Numbered from the stretch's first letter, positions 5,787 through 14,412 are shown. The stretch is DNA of 20,902 bases from Phycisphaeraceae bacterium (GCA_028281215.1 JANQKH010000575.1:1-20902), one strand, 5' to 3'. Numbers and translations: made by a program. The notes: a model not told the origin generated them from the sequence alone.

Positions 5787-8171
5787 TCAATCGCCCATCA
5801 TGGCAAGCCGAGCCTCCCGCGCCGCCCGGCGGCGGGCCGCCCAGCGGCGGACCAGTTCGTCAACCAGCACAGCCAGATAGATCACCGCGCCGATGATGGC
5901 GAATTCTAGGCGGGAATCGATGCCCAGAATATTAATGGCGTTGAGCAGCACGCGCATGACCGCCACACCGATCACTGCTCCGAGAATCGATCCCTCGCCG
6001 CCGCGCAAACTACATCCGCCCAGCACAGCGCCGGCGATGGCGTAAAGTTCGTAAAAACTGCCATGGATCGACGGGCCGATCGAGTTCAAATCCAGCGCGA
6101 AGAGGATGCCGCTCACACCCGCCGCCAGGGCGCACAGCACGTAGGTCAACGTGATCATGCGGTCGGTGTTAATACCACTGTACCGCGCCGCCTGTTCGTT
6201 GCGGCCGAGGGCGAGAATGTATCGGCCATAGATCGTCTGATTCACAAACACGCCCGCCGCCAACGCGCACACCAGCATGATCACGAACGGCATCGGCACA
6301 AGAATCAGCGGGATCGGCGTCATGCCTGCGAGCAACGCCGAGCCGCCACCGACAGTGATCATCACCGGGGTCCGAATGGCGGACCATTTCTTCTCGGCAA
6401 TCGGCCTTGCCAACAGGATCAATCCCCAGATCAACGCGACGCCGCCCAATCCGACAAGCAGGTAACCGGGAATGCGTTGCGGCCGAGGTTGCCGCATCGA
6501 TACGGTCAACACGCTCGACAAATCCACGTCGGCCGGCACCGCGTCCACCGCGACGATGGTGTACTGTCGGTCGCGCGTCGGCTTGGCGGATTTCACCGTC
6601 ATCACTTGACCCGTCCCAGCGCCTGATCGCACCACCAGCGTGTCGCCGCGAACCAAGTCCGTATGATCGCTGGTGATCGTGATTTCGTTAATGTCTGCTT
6701 CAACGAATGTGACGCGGTGCCCCACGGTGATGAGCGGCCATGCGTCGTCTTCAAACACCACCGCCTGACCCGCCGAGGGATCTTTCTCAAAAGTGAGGCG
6801 CGTGACAGGCTCGGCCGACGGGTTCACGGGATCACGCTTCACCCACGTTTCGGTCACCGTTCCTGGGATGAACGCACTGCCGTCCCTCACGGAGAAGTAG
6901 ACGACGTCGCCCTTGATGACGGAGCTCAGATCGCCGATCGCTTTGATCGTGGGATTGCCGTTGAACGTGCCGATGCCGTTTTCCTGCACCCAATGCTGCC
7001 CGGCGATGGACTGCTGTCCTAAAGGCAACCAGGCGAACACGTAGCGTGACGAGCCGACAACCGCCAGTACCAAGCCGACCATCATGCCGATGCGGTACGG
7101 CTTCAAGTTGGTCTCGCCGCCGCGCTTGGCGTTGCGCGATTTGATCCAGTACCAGCCAACGACCAACAGACCTGACATCAGGATCAAGAACGCCATCGAA
7201 AACGGCTTGCCGTTGGCCAGGTATTTCAAGCCTTGGTAGCCGGTGCCGAACCCTTGGGTTTGATCGACGGTGATTTCCCTTGAAATCCCACGATAAAAGA
7301 GCAAGCCGCACAGCGTGACGATGAACGGTTGCATGCCAAACTTGGTGATCGACAGGCCGTGGAACACACCGATACCGACCGAGATCAGCAACACCAGGCC
7401 GATCGCGACGGGCACGCTCATGGGCGTATCTCGCTTGTAAAACATGACATGCTTCGTGGACTCGATCAACGTCCACACTTCGGGCGGTGCGCGGCGCAAA
7501 TCGTGCTCCACCACCACGCGCGTGGCGCCGGATTCAATCGCCACCGAATTGATTGGAAACACCGCAATGACATTTTCATTGCTGTCCGAGTCGACGGTCA
7601 GTTGAACGATGTCGTCCGTTTGAAGGGTGGGATGTTCACCTTCGATCAGGAACGTGTTGGTTCGGCGGTCCACCGATCGAATTGCATGCAAGCGCACGGC
7701 GGGGCTGGCGACGCCTTCCTTGGGAGCAGGTGTCACCGACAACAAGGCGGACGGACCAACCTGCCCTTTCGCATTGGCGACCTCGCCGCCGGGATTCACT
7801 TTTTCGACCTGATGAATCGTTCCGGCAAACAGATATTCCTGTCCCGGCGAAAAGCCGCCAGGGCCCGCGCTGACATGGATGCTGGTGTTCGACGCTGACG
7901 TGGAAAGCACTTCGTGGCTGTCCATTCGCTTGATGTCTTCGACGAGGAACATCGCCAGCAGACAACCAGTGAGGCCGACGATCGAACCAATGGACAGGTC
8001 GATGCCGGCGGTCATGATCACAAACGCGACACCAATGGCGAGGATGCCAAACAAGGCGATCCAGCGCAGGTTGTTTTGCAGGTTGTAAGGCTCGAGGAAC
8101 GCCGGGTTCTTCAGCGCGGTGAACACGCAGACGAACAGGAGCAATCCCATGATGCCGTAGATTTTGTTCAT
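5787..8171 (-). CDS. RbsC-family sugar ABC transporter permease with large inserts
   Basis: Membrane subunit of a carbohydrate importer (ribose/galactose class). It has 794 residues against roughly 320-350 usual for RbsC. Recognisable core: residues 1-80 (ending GVAFVIMTAGIDLSIGSIVGLTG), about 250-338 (FHGLSITKFGMQPFIVTLCGLLFYRGIS), and 600-794 (NQTIYGRYILALGRNEQAAR, SGINTDRM, FYELYAIAGAVLGGCSLRGGEGS). Between them lie two additions. The first (about 81-247) is soluble and beta-rich. The second (about 345-600) has a predicted helix near 361-383, a soluble domain near 385-567 and another helix near 569-590. Both additions probably face outside the membrane. The frame is uninterrupted, so this is a genuine long protein. 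The ATPase gene precedes it by 72 bases. The start ATG has no clear Shine-Dalgarno. Substrate is unknown. Confidence 0.88.
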   Translation of the reverse strand: MNKIYGIMGLLLFVCVFTALKNPAFLEPYNLQNNLRWIALFGILAIGVAFVIMTAGIDLSIGSIVGLTGCLLAMFLVEDIKRMDSHEVLSTSASNTSIHVSAGPGGFSPGQEYLFAGTIHQVEKVNPGGEVANAKGQVGPSALLSVTPAPKEGVASPAVRLHAIRSVDRRTNTFLIEGEHPTLQTDDIVQLTVDSDSNENVIAVFPINSVAIESGATRVVVEHDLRRAPPEVWTLIESTKHVMFYKRDTPMSVPVAIGLVLLISVGIGVFHGLSITKFGMQPFIVTLCGLLFYRGISREITVDQTQGFGTGYQGLKYLANGKPFSMAFLILMSGLLVVGWYWIKSRNAKRGGETNLKPYRIGMMVGLVLAVVGSSRYVFAWLPLGQQSIAGQHWVQENGIGTFNGNPTIKAIGDLSSVIKGDVVYFSVRDGSAFIPGTVTETWVKRDPVNPSAEPVTRLTFEKDPSAGQAVVFEDDAWPLITVGHRVTFVEADINEITITSDHTDLVRGDTLVVRSGAGTGQVMTVKSAKPTRDRQYTIVAVDAVPADVDLSSVLTVSMRQPRPQRIPGYLLVGLGGVALIWGLILLARPIAEKKWSAIRTPVMITVGGGSALLAGMTPIPLILVPMPFVIMLVCALAAGVFVNQTIYGRYILALGRNEQAARYSGINTDRMITLTYVLCALAAGVSGILFALDLNSIGPSIHGSFYELYAIAGAVLGGCSLRGGEGSILGAVIGVAVMRVLLNAINILGIDSRLEFAIIGAVIYLAVLVDELVRRWAARRRAAREARLAMMGD

Positions 8172-8207
8172 GGTTTGAGTCGTATGCCTGAATACACGTT
8201 GCCAAAA

Positions 8208-8231
8208 GCACGGGGTTGGCTAGCCCCGTGC
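8208..8231. repeat. Intergenic palindrome, copy 2 of a dispersed element
   Basis: Perfect eight-base arms GCACGGGG and CCCCGTGC flank TTGGCTAG; an inner palindrome GGCTAGCC allows an alternative fold. It sits between the transporter ATPase and permease genes, where it might lower expression of the permease or stabilise mRNA. It is closely similar to 873-897. Confidence 0.7.
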
Positions 8232-8243
8232 GTTCATGCTGCA

Positions 8244-9755
8244 TCACGCAGCGGATCTTCCCGTCGCCAGTTGCATAACGGCTTCCTCGCTCAGTTCACT
8301 GCGTTGCAACTCACCGCTGATCGTACCTTCGTGCATGACCAGCGTGCGATCGCTCATGCCCAGGATTTCTTCCATCTCGCTCGACACATAGAGAATCGCG
8401 ACACCCTGCTTGGCGAGCGATTCCATCAGTTGGTAAATCTCTTCCTTGGCGCCCACGTCGATGCCGCGCGTCGGCTCGTCCATCAACAACACGCTCGGCT
8501 GCATCGCCAGCCATTTGCCGATGACCACCTTTTGTTGATTCCCACCCGAAAGAAACTGCACCTGCTGCTCAGGCCCCGGCGTTTTGATGCTCATCTTGCC
8601 GATCATTTCATGCGTGACTTCGTATTCCTGTTTGCGATTGAGGAACCCGCCGGGCAGTTTGTTGCGCCGCAGGCCGGCGAGGCTCATGTTCTCTCGCACC
8701 GCCATTTCCAACACCAGCCCCTCCTGTTTGCGGTCCTCCGGCACCAGCGCGACGCCGGCGCGGATCGCGCTGAGCGGGTTCGACAGGTTCAGCGCCTTGC
8801 CGTTCACTTTGATCTCGCCGGCAACCGCCTTGTCGATGCAGAACAACGTGCGAAGCATCTCGGTGCGGCCGGCGCCGACCAACCCCGCCACACCGACAAT
8901 CTCGCCGGCCCGCAAGGTGAAACTCAACTCATGATTCGGATGCGCCGGCGTGCGTAAGCCTTTCACTTCCAACACCGCCTCACCCGGCTGGTGCGGCTCG
9001 TGATGATAAAACTGTGAGACATCCCTCCCCACCATCAACCGCACCATCGCATCATGGTTGATCTCATCACGATCGAGTTGCCCGGCATTTTCACCATCGC
9101 GAAACACTTCAACGCGGTCCGCCAATTCTTTGACTTCACCAAGCCGATGGGAGATGTAGACGATAGACACGCCGCGCGACCGCAGATCCTTGACCACCTG
9201 AAAGAGCTGCTCGGTCTCCCGCTGCGACAGGCTCGATGTCGGCTCGTCCATGATTAACACACGGGCGTTGGTGCTCAATGCCTTGGCGATTTCGATCAGT
9301 TGCTGATACCCGATGGGCAGATCGCGCAGCAAGGTGTGGGGTGAGATGTTCAGCCCAACCTGTTCCAGTACATCGCGCGACCGGGCATAGATTTCCGCTT
9401 CATCAATGAGTCCGTACCGGCGCGGTTCGCGGCCGAGAAAAATGTTCGCGCCCACCGTCAGGTTGTCGCTGAGGTTCAACTCCTGGTGGATCAGCGACAC
9501 GCCCAAATGAAGCGCGGTGTCGACGCTGTCGATCCGCACCGCCTGGCCGTCGATCAGAATGTCGCCGTGGTCCGGCATTTGCACGCCTGCGAGGATTTTC
9601 ATCAGTGTGCTCTTACCGGCTCCGTTCTCGCCGATGAGCGCCAGCACCTCACCCTCATGCAGAATCAGGTCAATGTCCTGAAGCGCAATCACACCCGGAA
9701 AGGTCTTGGTGACCTGGCGTACTTCCAGCAAAGGCGGCGTGGCGGGCTCAGACAT
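8244..9755 (-). CDS. Sugar ABC transporter ATP-binding protein (RbsA/MglA type)
   Basis: Cytoplasmic motor of a carbohydrate importer, with two ABC domains in one chain of 503 residues, the normal length. First domain: Walker A GENGAGKST (about 42-50), signature LPIGYQQ, Walker B VLIMDEPTSSLS, and HRL switch. Second domain: degenerate Walker A GLVGAGRTE, EDRKQEGL motif typical of the RbsA/MglA/XylG group, signature LSGGNQQ, and Walker B VLLMDEPTRGIDVG. A degenerate second Walker A is normal for this family. An in-frame GTG at 9779 is possible; I chose the ATG at 9755 (MSEPATPP) because it fits the family's N-terminus, though neither has a good ribosome site. It is the first gene of a pair with the permease; no periplasmic binding protein gene lies beside it, so the sugar cannot be named. 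Confidence 0.93.
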   Translation of the reverse strand: MSEPATPPLLEVRQVTKTFPGVIALQDIDLILHEGEVLALIGENGAGKSTLMKILAGVQMPDHGDILIDGQAVRIDSVDTALHLGVSLIHQELNLSDNLTVGANIFLGREPRRYGLIDEAEIYARSRDVLEQVGLNISPHTLLRDLPIGYQQLIEIAKALSTNARVLIMDEPTSSLSQRETEQLFQVVKDLRSRGVSIVYISHRLGEVKELADRVEVFRDGENAGQLDRDEINHDAMVRLMVGRDVSQFYHHEPHQPGEAVLEVKGLRTPAHPNHELSFTLRAGEIVGVAGLVGAGRTEMLRTLFCIDKAVAGEIKVNGKALNLSNPLSAIRAGVALVPEDRKQEGLVLEMAVRENMSLAGLRRNKLPGGFLNRKQEYEVTHEMIGKMSIKTPGPEQQVQFLSGGNQQKVVIGKWLAMQPSVLLMDEPTRGIDVGAKEEIYQLMESLAKQGVAILYVSSEMEEILGMSDRTLVMHEGTISGELQRSELSEEAVMQLATGRSAA

Positions 9756-9936
9756 CGGCCGCGTATCGTACCGAATCACTCATTTACCGTGATGAGAAAT
9801 CTGGTCAGTTTGTCGAAGAATCAAGTCGCCCAGCCGGGGCACAGTGCGACAATAGGAGAGGCCGACGCGCAATCCTCCAGCAAAGTCGCTCCTGCCGTCA
9901 GGCCCTGTTCACCAAAACCCATTAAACTTTCCGACC

Positions 9937-11067
9937 ATGGCCAAGAAAACCACCCGACATCGTTCACGCAAAATGCCCGATTTCCGGCGCGCTCGCATCG
10001 AAGCATTGCAGCAGCGCATCCGTGAATGGAAAACCCAAGCGCTGCTGGTCACCAACGACCGAGACATTCGCTATCTCACCGGCTTCGTCGGCGAAGACAG
10101 TTGGACGCTCGTCCCCGCCAGGGGCAATGCGATCACCATCATCAGCGACAGCCGATTCGAGGAAGAGATTCCCCAAGTGGCGCCGGGCGTCAAGCGCGTC
10201 ATTCGGCAAAGCACATCGTTGCAACAGGAGTTGAGCAAGCTCGTCAAGAAGCATCGCATGCGCAAAGTCGCGCTTCAGCAAAGCTACGTGACCTTGGCGC
10301 AGAAGAAAGCGATCGCCAAGGAAGTGGGCGCGAGCAAACTCAAACCGGTCGACGACGGTCTGCTCAAGCAGCGCGCAATCAAAGACAAGGAAGAAGTGAA
10401 ACTGATTCGCAAAGCGGTGCGCATTCAGGAAGAGGCGTTCCAGCGCACCTGTCGATACATCAAGCCGGGCATGACAGAAGGGGAAATCGCAGGCTACCTT
10501 GAGATGCAGATGCGGGCGCTGGGCGCCGAAGGGCCGGGCTTCGATACGATCGTCGGCGCCGGCGCCAACGCAAGCAAGCCGCACTATACCCCCGGCCGCG
10601 CCAAAGCGAAGCAGGGGAACATCATTCTCATCGACTGGGGCGCCACGTATGAAGGTTATCGGTCGGACATGACGCGTGTGATCACGCTCGGCCGCTGGCC
10701 TCGCAAGATCAAGGAAATCTATCCGATCGTGCTCGACGCGCACCTGGCGGCAGCGGACAAGATCGCACCCGGCGTGCCGTTGTACGACATCTGGAAAGCC
10801 GCGCACGACGTCATCCGCAAAGCCGGTTACGCCAAGCGGTTTCGGCATGGGCTGGGCCACGGCATCGGCCTCAATATTCACGAAGCGCCCAACATGAGCC
10901 ATAAGTCCAAGGGCGAACTGGAACCCGATCAGGTCGTAACCGTTGAGCCGGGTATCTACCTCCCGGGCGTCGGCGGGGTCCGCATCGAGGACGACATCCT
11001 CGTGACCGCCCGAGGCCACAAGGTTCTGTGCGATTTGCCCAAAGATATGGAATCGGCGATTATCTAG
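9937..11067 (+). CDS. M24-family Xaa-Pro aminopeptidase
   Basis: Cytoplasmic metallopeptidase that removes an N-terminal residue preceding proline. The 376-residue protein has the creatinase-like N-terminal domain (about 13-150, with LLVTNDRDIRYLTGF) and the pita-bread catalytic domain. All five metal ligands are present: D233 (IDWGA), D244 (SDMTR), H308 (GHGIGL), E337 (VEPGIYLPG) and E351 (RIEDD). H216 (KPHY) fits the substrate-binding histidine. The start is taken at ATG 9937; M13 is an in-frame alternative, and no Shine-Dalgarno distinguishes them. accB begins five bases after its stop, so the gene heads the accBC operon. The same neighbourhood, with efp between, occurs in Bacillus; here efp is absent. 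Confidence 0.92.
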   Translation: MAKKTTRHRSRKMPDFRRARIEALQQRIREWKTQALLVTNDRDIRYLTGFVGEDSWTLVPARGNAITIISDSRFEEEIPQVAPGVKRVIRQSTSLQQELSKLVKKHRMRKVALQQSYVTLAQKKAIAKEVGASKLKPVDDGLLKQRAIKDKEEVKLIRKAVRIQEEAFQRTCRYIKPGMTEGEIAGYLEMQMRALGAEGPGFDTIVGAGANASKPHYTPGRAKAKQGNIILIDWGATYEGYRSDMTRVITLGRWPRKIKEIYPIVLDAHLAAADKIAPGVPLYDIWKAAHDVIRKAGYAKRFRHGLGHGIGLNIHEAPNMSHKSKGELEPDQVVTVEPGIYLPGVGGVRIEDDILVTARGHKVLCDLPKDMESAII

Positions 11068-11072
11068 GCGTC

Positions 11073-11555
11073 ATGATCGATCTGAAACAAATCAAAGCCC
11101 TCGTCAAATTGATGGTCGACAACAACCTTTCCGAGGTGGACCTCCAGGACGAGCAAGGCGAACGCGTCAAACTCAAGCGCGGCGGCGACGGCCAAGTCCA
11201 ATACGCTCCAGCACCCGTGCCTATGGCCCCTGCCGCCCCGGCTGTCACCCAGGCGGCGCCTGCGCCGACCAGCGGCGATGTCCCACCTGCCCCGGACAAA
11301 TCCTCCGACGACGGGCTCGTTCCCATCAAGAGCATCATGGTCGGCACGTTTTACTCCGCCTCAAGTCCCGATGCCGACCCATTCGTGCAAGTGGGCGACA
11401 AAGTCGGGCCTGACACGGTCGTCTGCATCGTCGAGGCGATGAAGGTCTTCAACGAAGTGAAGTCCGACGTGTCCGGCACGATCGAACGCATCTGCGTCGA
11501 GAACGGCGAAACGGTGGAACACGACCAGCCGTTGTTCATGGTGCGTCCGAATTAA
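11073..11555 (+). CDS. accB: Biotin carboxyl carrier protein of acetyl-CoA carboxylase
   Basis: Carries the biotin that shuttles carboxyl groups between AccC and AccAD in the first step of fatty acid synthesis. The 160-residue protein has an N-terminal helical part (MIDLKQIKALVKLMVDNNLSEVDL), a Pro/Ala-rich flexible linker (about 45-78), and a C-terminal biotinyl domain with IVEAMKVFNEV, where K124 is the biotinylated lysine. The frame extends upstream to 11028, overlapping the peptidase gene, but the family N-terminus begins at the ATG at 11073. The five-base gap to the peptidase suggests one transcript. Confidence 0.96.
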   Translation: MIDLKQIKALVKLMVDNNLSEVDLQDEQGERVKLKRGGDGQVQYAPAPVPMAPAAPAVTQAAPAPTSGDVPPAPDKSSDDGLVPIKSIMVGTFYSASSPDADPFVQVGDKVGPDTVVCIVEAMKVFNEVKSDVSGTIERICVENGETVEHDQPLFMVRPN

Positions 11556-11562
11556 TCTTGCC

Positions 11563-11661
11563 ATTGGTTATGAGGCACTGGGCATTTGCTATCGAATGAC
11601 CGAGCCGTGATAGCCAACGTACCTCTTCTTCCATCATCAATCCCAATGCCTAAGAGCCAAT
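11563..11661. repeat. Imperfect inverted repeat between accB and accC
   Basis: A 20-base arm at 11563-11582 pairs with 11642-11661 at 16 of 20 positions (shared form ATTGGxTxTxAGGCAxTGGG), 59 bases apart. It fills most of the 121-base accB-accC gap. It could form a hairpin in the accBC mRNA or be a degraded dispersed element. Confidence 0.5.
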
Positions 11662-11676
11662 AACCCATACACTCCC

Positions 11677-13026
11677 ATGTTCTCACGAATCCTCATAGCC
11701 AATCGCGGAGAAGTCGCTGTTCGAATCATTCGGGCAGCGCGTGAAATGGGCATCGAGTCGGTGGCCGTGCACTCGACCGCCGATCGCGAATCCCGTCACG
11801 TTCAGTTGGCCGACCACGCCATCTGCATTGGTCCACCTGCGCCGGCCGAATCCTATTTGAAAATCGACCGGATCATCGCCGCCGCGGAGGTCGCCAACGT
11901 CGACGCGATCCATCCAGGCTACGGGTTCCTCGCGGAGAACGCGCACTTTGCCGAAGTGTGCCGCGATTGCAAAATCGAATTCATCGGCCCCAGCGTCAAA
12001 GCGATGCAAACCTTGGGCGACAAGGTCAAATGCAAGCAGTTGGCGATCGCAAAGAAAGTGCCCACCGCGCCAGGCAGCAAGGGCAAAATCGAGGACGAAG
12101 AAAAAGCTGTCGAAATCGCCCACGAGATCGGCTATCCAGTGATCATCAAAGCCGCGGCGGGTGGCGGCGGGCGCGGCATGCGTGTCGCGCACAACGACAT
12201 CAGCCTGCGCACCGGGCTCAAACAGGCGATGCAGGAAGCCGAGGCCGGCTTTGGCGACGCTACCGTCTACGTCGAAAAGTTCATCGAGAAAGCACGTCAC
12301 GTCGAAGTGCAGATCGTCGGCGACCAGCAGAGCAATGTCGTCCACCTCTTTGAACGCGACTGCACCATGCAACGCCGACACCAGAAGTTAGTCGAAGAAG
12401 CGCCGTGCCCGCTGCTCTCCGAGCAACAGCGCAACGACCTGTGCATGTCGGCAGTCAGGCTTTGCGAGGCCGCGGAATACTACTCTGCCGGCACCGTCGA
12501 GTTTCTCATGGACGCCGCCACTCATGAGTTTTATCTCATGGAAGTGAACACCCGCGTGCAAGTCGAACACCCGGTCACTGAAATGATCACCGGGATCGAC
12601 GTGGTCAAAACGCAAATCCGTGTCGCCGCCGGCGAACCTCTCGGCTTCAATCAGGAAGACATTAAGCGGAATGGGCACGCCATTGAATGCCGAATCAACG
12701 CCGAGGATCCGGACAACAATTTCGCGCCCTCACCCGGCAAGTTGGCTCACTTCAATCCGCCCGGCGGGTTTGGCGTGCGCGTCGAATCCCACTGCTACAG
12801 CGGCTACTCCATCCCGCCGAATTACGACTCAATGATCGCCAAACTGATCGTGCATAGCGCAACCCGCGACGATGCACTGGACACCATGCGCGCCGCCCTC
12901 GCGGAGTTTCGCGTTGAACCAATCAAAACCACGATTCCCCTGCATCAGCGCTTGATGAAACACGGCAACTTCATCAAGAGCGACACCGACATCCATTTTG
13001 TGGAACGCTGGCTGGATCAGAAATGA
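11677..13026 (+). CDS. accC: Biotin carboxylase subunit of acetyl-CoA carboxylase
   Basis: ATP-grasp enzyme that carboxylates biotin on AccB using bicarbonate and ATP. At 449 residues it is full length. It begins MFSRILIANRGEVAVRIIRAARE, has the HPGYGFLAENAHFAEVC block, the glycine-rich ATP loop KAAAGGGGRGM, the RDCTMQRRHQKLVEEAP block, and the catalytic EVNTRVQVEHPVTEM segment. All are conserved. It is separated from accB by 121 bases holding an inverted repeat but is still likely in the same operon. Its stop is 21 bases from the convergent stop of the glycosyltransferase gene, with no clear terminator between. accA and accD are not in the window. Confidence 0.97.
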   Translation: MFSRILIANRGEVAVRIIRAAREMGIESVAVHSTADRESRHVQLADHAICIGPPAPAESYLKIDRIIAAAEVANVDAIHPGYGFLAENAHFAEVCRDCKIEFIGPSVKAMQTLGDKVKCKQLAIAKKVPTAPGSKGKIEDEEKAVEIAHEIGYPVIIKAAAGGGGRGMRVAHNDISLRTGLKQAMQEAEAGFGDATVYVEKFIEKARHVEVQIVGDQQSNVVHLFERDCTMQRRHQKLVEEAPCPLLSEQQRNDLCMSAVRLCEAAEYYSAGTVEFLMDAATHEFYLMEVNTRVQVEHPVTEMITGIDVVKTQIRVAAGEPLGFNQEDIKRNGHAIECRINAEDPDNNFAPSPGKLAHFNPPGGFGVRVESHCYSGYSIPPNYDSMIAKLIVHSATRDDALDTMRAALAEFRVEPIKTTIPLHQRLMKHGNFIKSDTDIHFVERWLDQK

Positions 13027-13047
13027 TCCACCCGACGACTTGATCGA

Positions 13048-14412
13048 TCACTCACCCGACAACAGTTTGACCATGGGCATCAACTGTGCTTCCCATGTGT
13101 ATTGCTCTTCGATGCGTTGACGAGCGGCCTCGGCAATCCTCGTGCGATAGGGCTTGTCGGTTAGCAGCTTTTCGAGTTGATTGACCCAGATTTCCGCAGC
13201 GTCGGCGACGAGAATGTGTTCGCCGGCGGTCGCCTTGATGCCTGCCGCGGCGCCTTTTGAGCAAACTACCGCCCGCTGGCAACTCATCGCTTCGAGTACC
13301 TTGTTCTGCACGCCTCGCGCGATGCGCAACGGTGCGATGACCGCCGACGCTTCGCGAATGTACGCTCGAACGTCGGGGACGGAGCCCGCCACCTCAATGC
13401 CGGACTTGAGCGCCAGTTGTTTGACTTTCTGCGTGGGGTTGCGGCCGACGATCGTGAACGTCGCATTCGGAATGCGTTGCCGCAGTTGCGGCATGACCTC
13501 ATGTGCGAACCAGAACACCCCGTCGGTGTTGGGTTTGTAATCCAGCACGCCGACAAACACGATGTTGTGATTGTCCGGGTCGGCCTGCGGCGAGAAGTAG
13601 CCCATGTCGACGCCGTTACCCACCGCCATGACGTTAGCATGATCGCCGACGTTCTGTCGGTAGCAATCGACCTCGCGATCACTGACGACGGTGATGGCGT
13701 CAAAATGGTCGAGTTTGCCGGCTTCGATCTTGCGCAACCGCCTGGCTTCAGCACCGTAGACAAACCGCATCGGCGACCAAGTGCTCTTGGCATAGCTGGC
13801 CCACTTTTCGCTGTCGACATCGACCAGATCCAGCACGTGCCGAACGCCGGTTGGTCGACTTTCTCCGTTACGCGTTTTCTTCCCGGTGATCAGCCTGGCG
13901 TAATGCATCATGCCCGTACAAAATGTCAGCACGGCATCGAAGGGTTGCTGCTGGTGCCACAGGCGGATGGTGTCCGCCAGTCCGTAACGAAAGAAGGATG
14001 CGGGCGTGATGGCTTTGCCGGTCGCCAGCGCCGCCAGACCACGAACTTTCATTCCGATCCGCGTGACCGGTTGCAGTTCCACGCGCTTGGCGATGGTGGA
14101 CAGCAACTGATGATGCTGCAGCCAGGCTGGTTCGTCCGTTGTACAGGCGATCGCCATGTCAAAGTGCTGGGACAGCAGTTTGAGCAGATGAAAACTGCGA
14201 ATACGATCGCCGCGGTCCGGCGGATAGGGCAGCCGGTGCGTCAACATAAGCACACGCTTCTTGCGTGTCTCGGATTCAGAGGACTCCACCGATTCGGCCG
14301 CAGCGTCGTAGTTGAGCGAAACGTCCGACGGCCCGGCGTTGACTGTGTCAACGTTGCCCGCGCCTTCATCAGCGTCGATCGTTTCAGTGGGAATGTCAGT
14401 GACGGCGGCCAT
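13048..14412 (-). CDS. Glycosyltransferase, PEP-CTERM/EpsH1-associated type
   Basis: Probably adds a sugar to a lipid-linked exopolysaccharide repeat at the cytoplasmic membrane face. The GT4-like protein starts its fold with KRVLMLTHRLPYPPDRGDRIRSFHLLKLL and contains VLDLVDVDSEKWASYA, then the C-terminal Rossmann half with VFVGVLDYKPNTDGVFWF, TIVGRNP, and the donor-site stretch APLRIARGVQNKVLEAM. These blocks match my memory of the TIGR03087 family. The start is uncertain: the frame is open to 14571 (TTG), the ATG at 14412 gives a 454-residue product with an acidic, Ser-rich extension of about 50 residues, and a GTG right before LMLTHRLP would remove it. It is the last gene of the polysaccharide cluster, 225 bases after the kinase gene. 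Confidence 0.85.
   Translation of the reverse strand: MAAVTDIPTETIDADEGAGNVDTVNAGPSDVSLNYDAAAESVESSESETRKKRVLMLTHRLPYPPDRGDRIRSFHLLKLLSQHFDMAIACTTDEPAWLQHHQLLSTIAKRVELQPVTRIGMKVRGLAALATGKAITPASFFRYGLADTIRLWHQQQPFDAVLTFCTGMMHYARLITGKKTRNGESRPTGVRHVLDLVDVDSEKWASYAKSTWSPMRFVYGAEARRLRKIEAGKLDHFDAITVVSDREVDCYRQNVGDHANVMAVGNGVDMGYFSPQADPDNHNIVFVGVLDYKPNTDGVFWFAHEVMPQLRQRIPNATFTIVGRNPTQKVKQLALKSGIEVAGSVPDVRAYIREASAVIAPLRIARGVQNKVLEAMSCQRAVVCSKGAAAGIKATAGEHILVADAAEIWVNQLEKLLTDKPYRTRIAEAARQRIEEQYTWEAQLMPMVKLLSGE

Noticed and set aside
9964..11019. 351-codon minus-strand open frame antisense to the M24 peptidase
   Set aside because: No recognisable motif. The peptidase with all metal ligands is on the plus strand.
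11683..12381. 232-codon minus-strand open frame antisense to accC
   Set aside because: Shadow of the strongly conserved biotin carboxylase.
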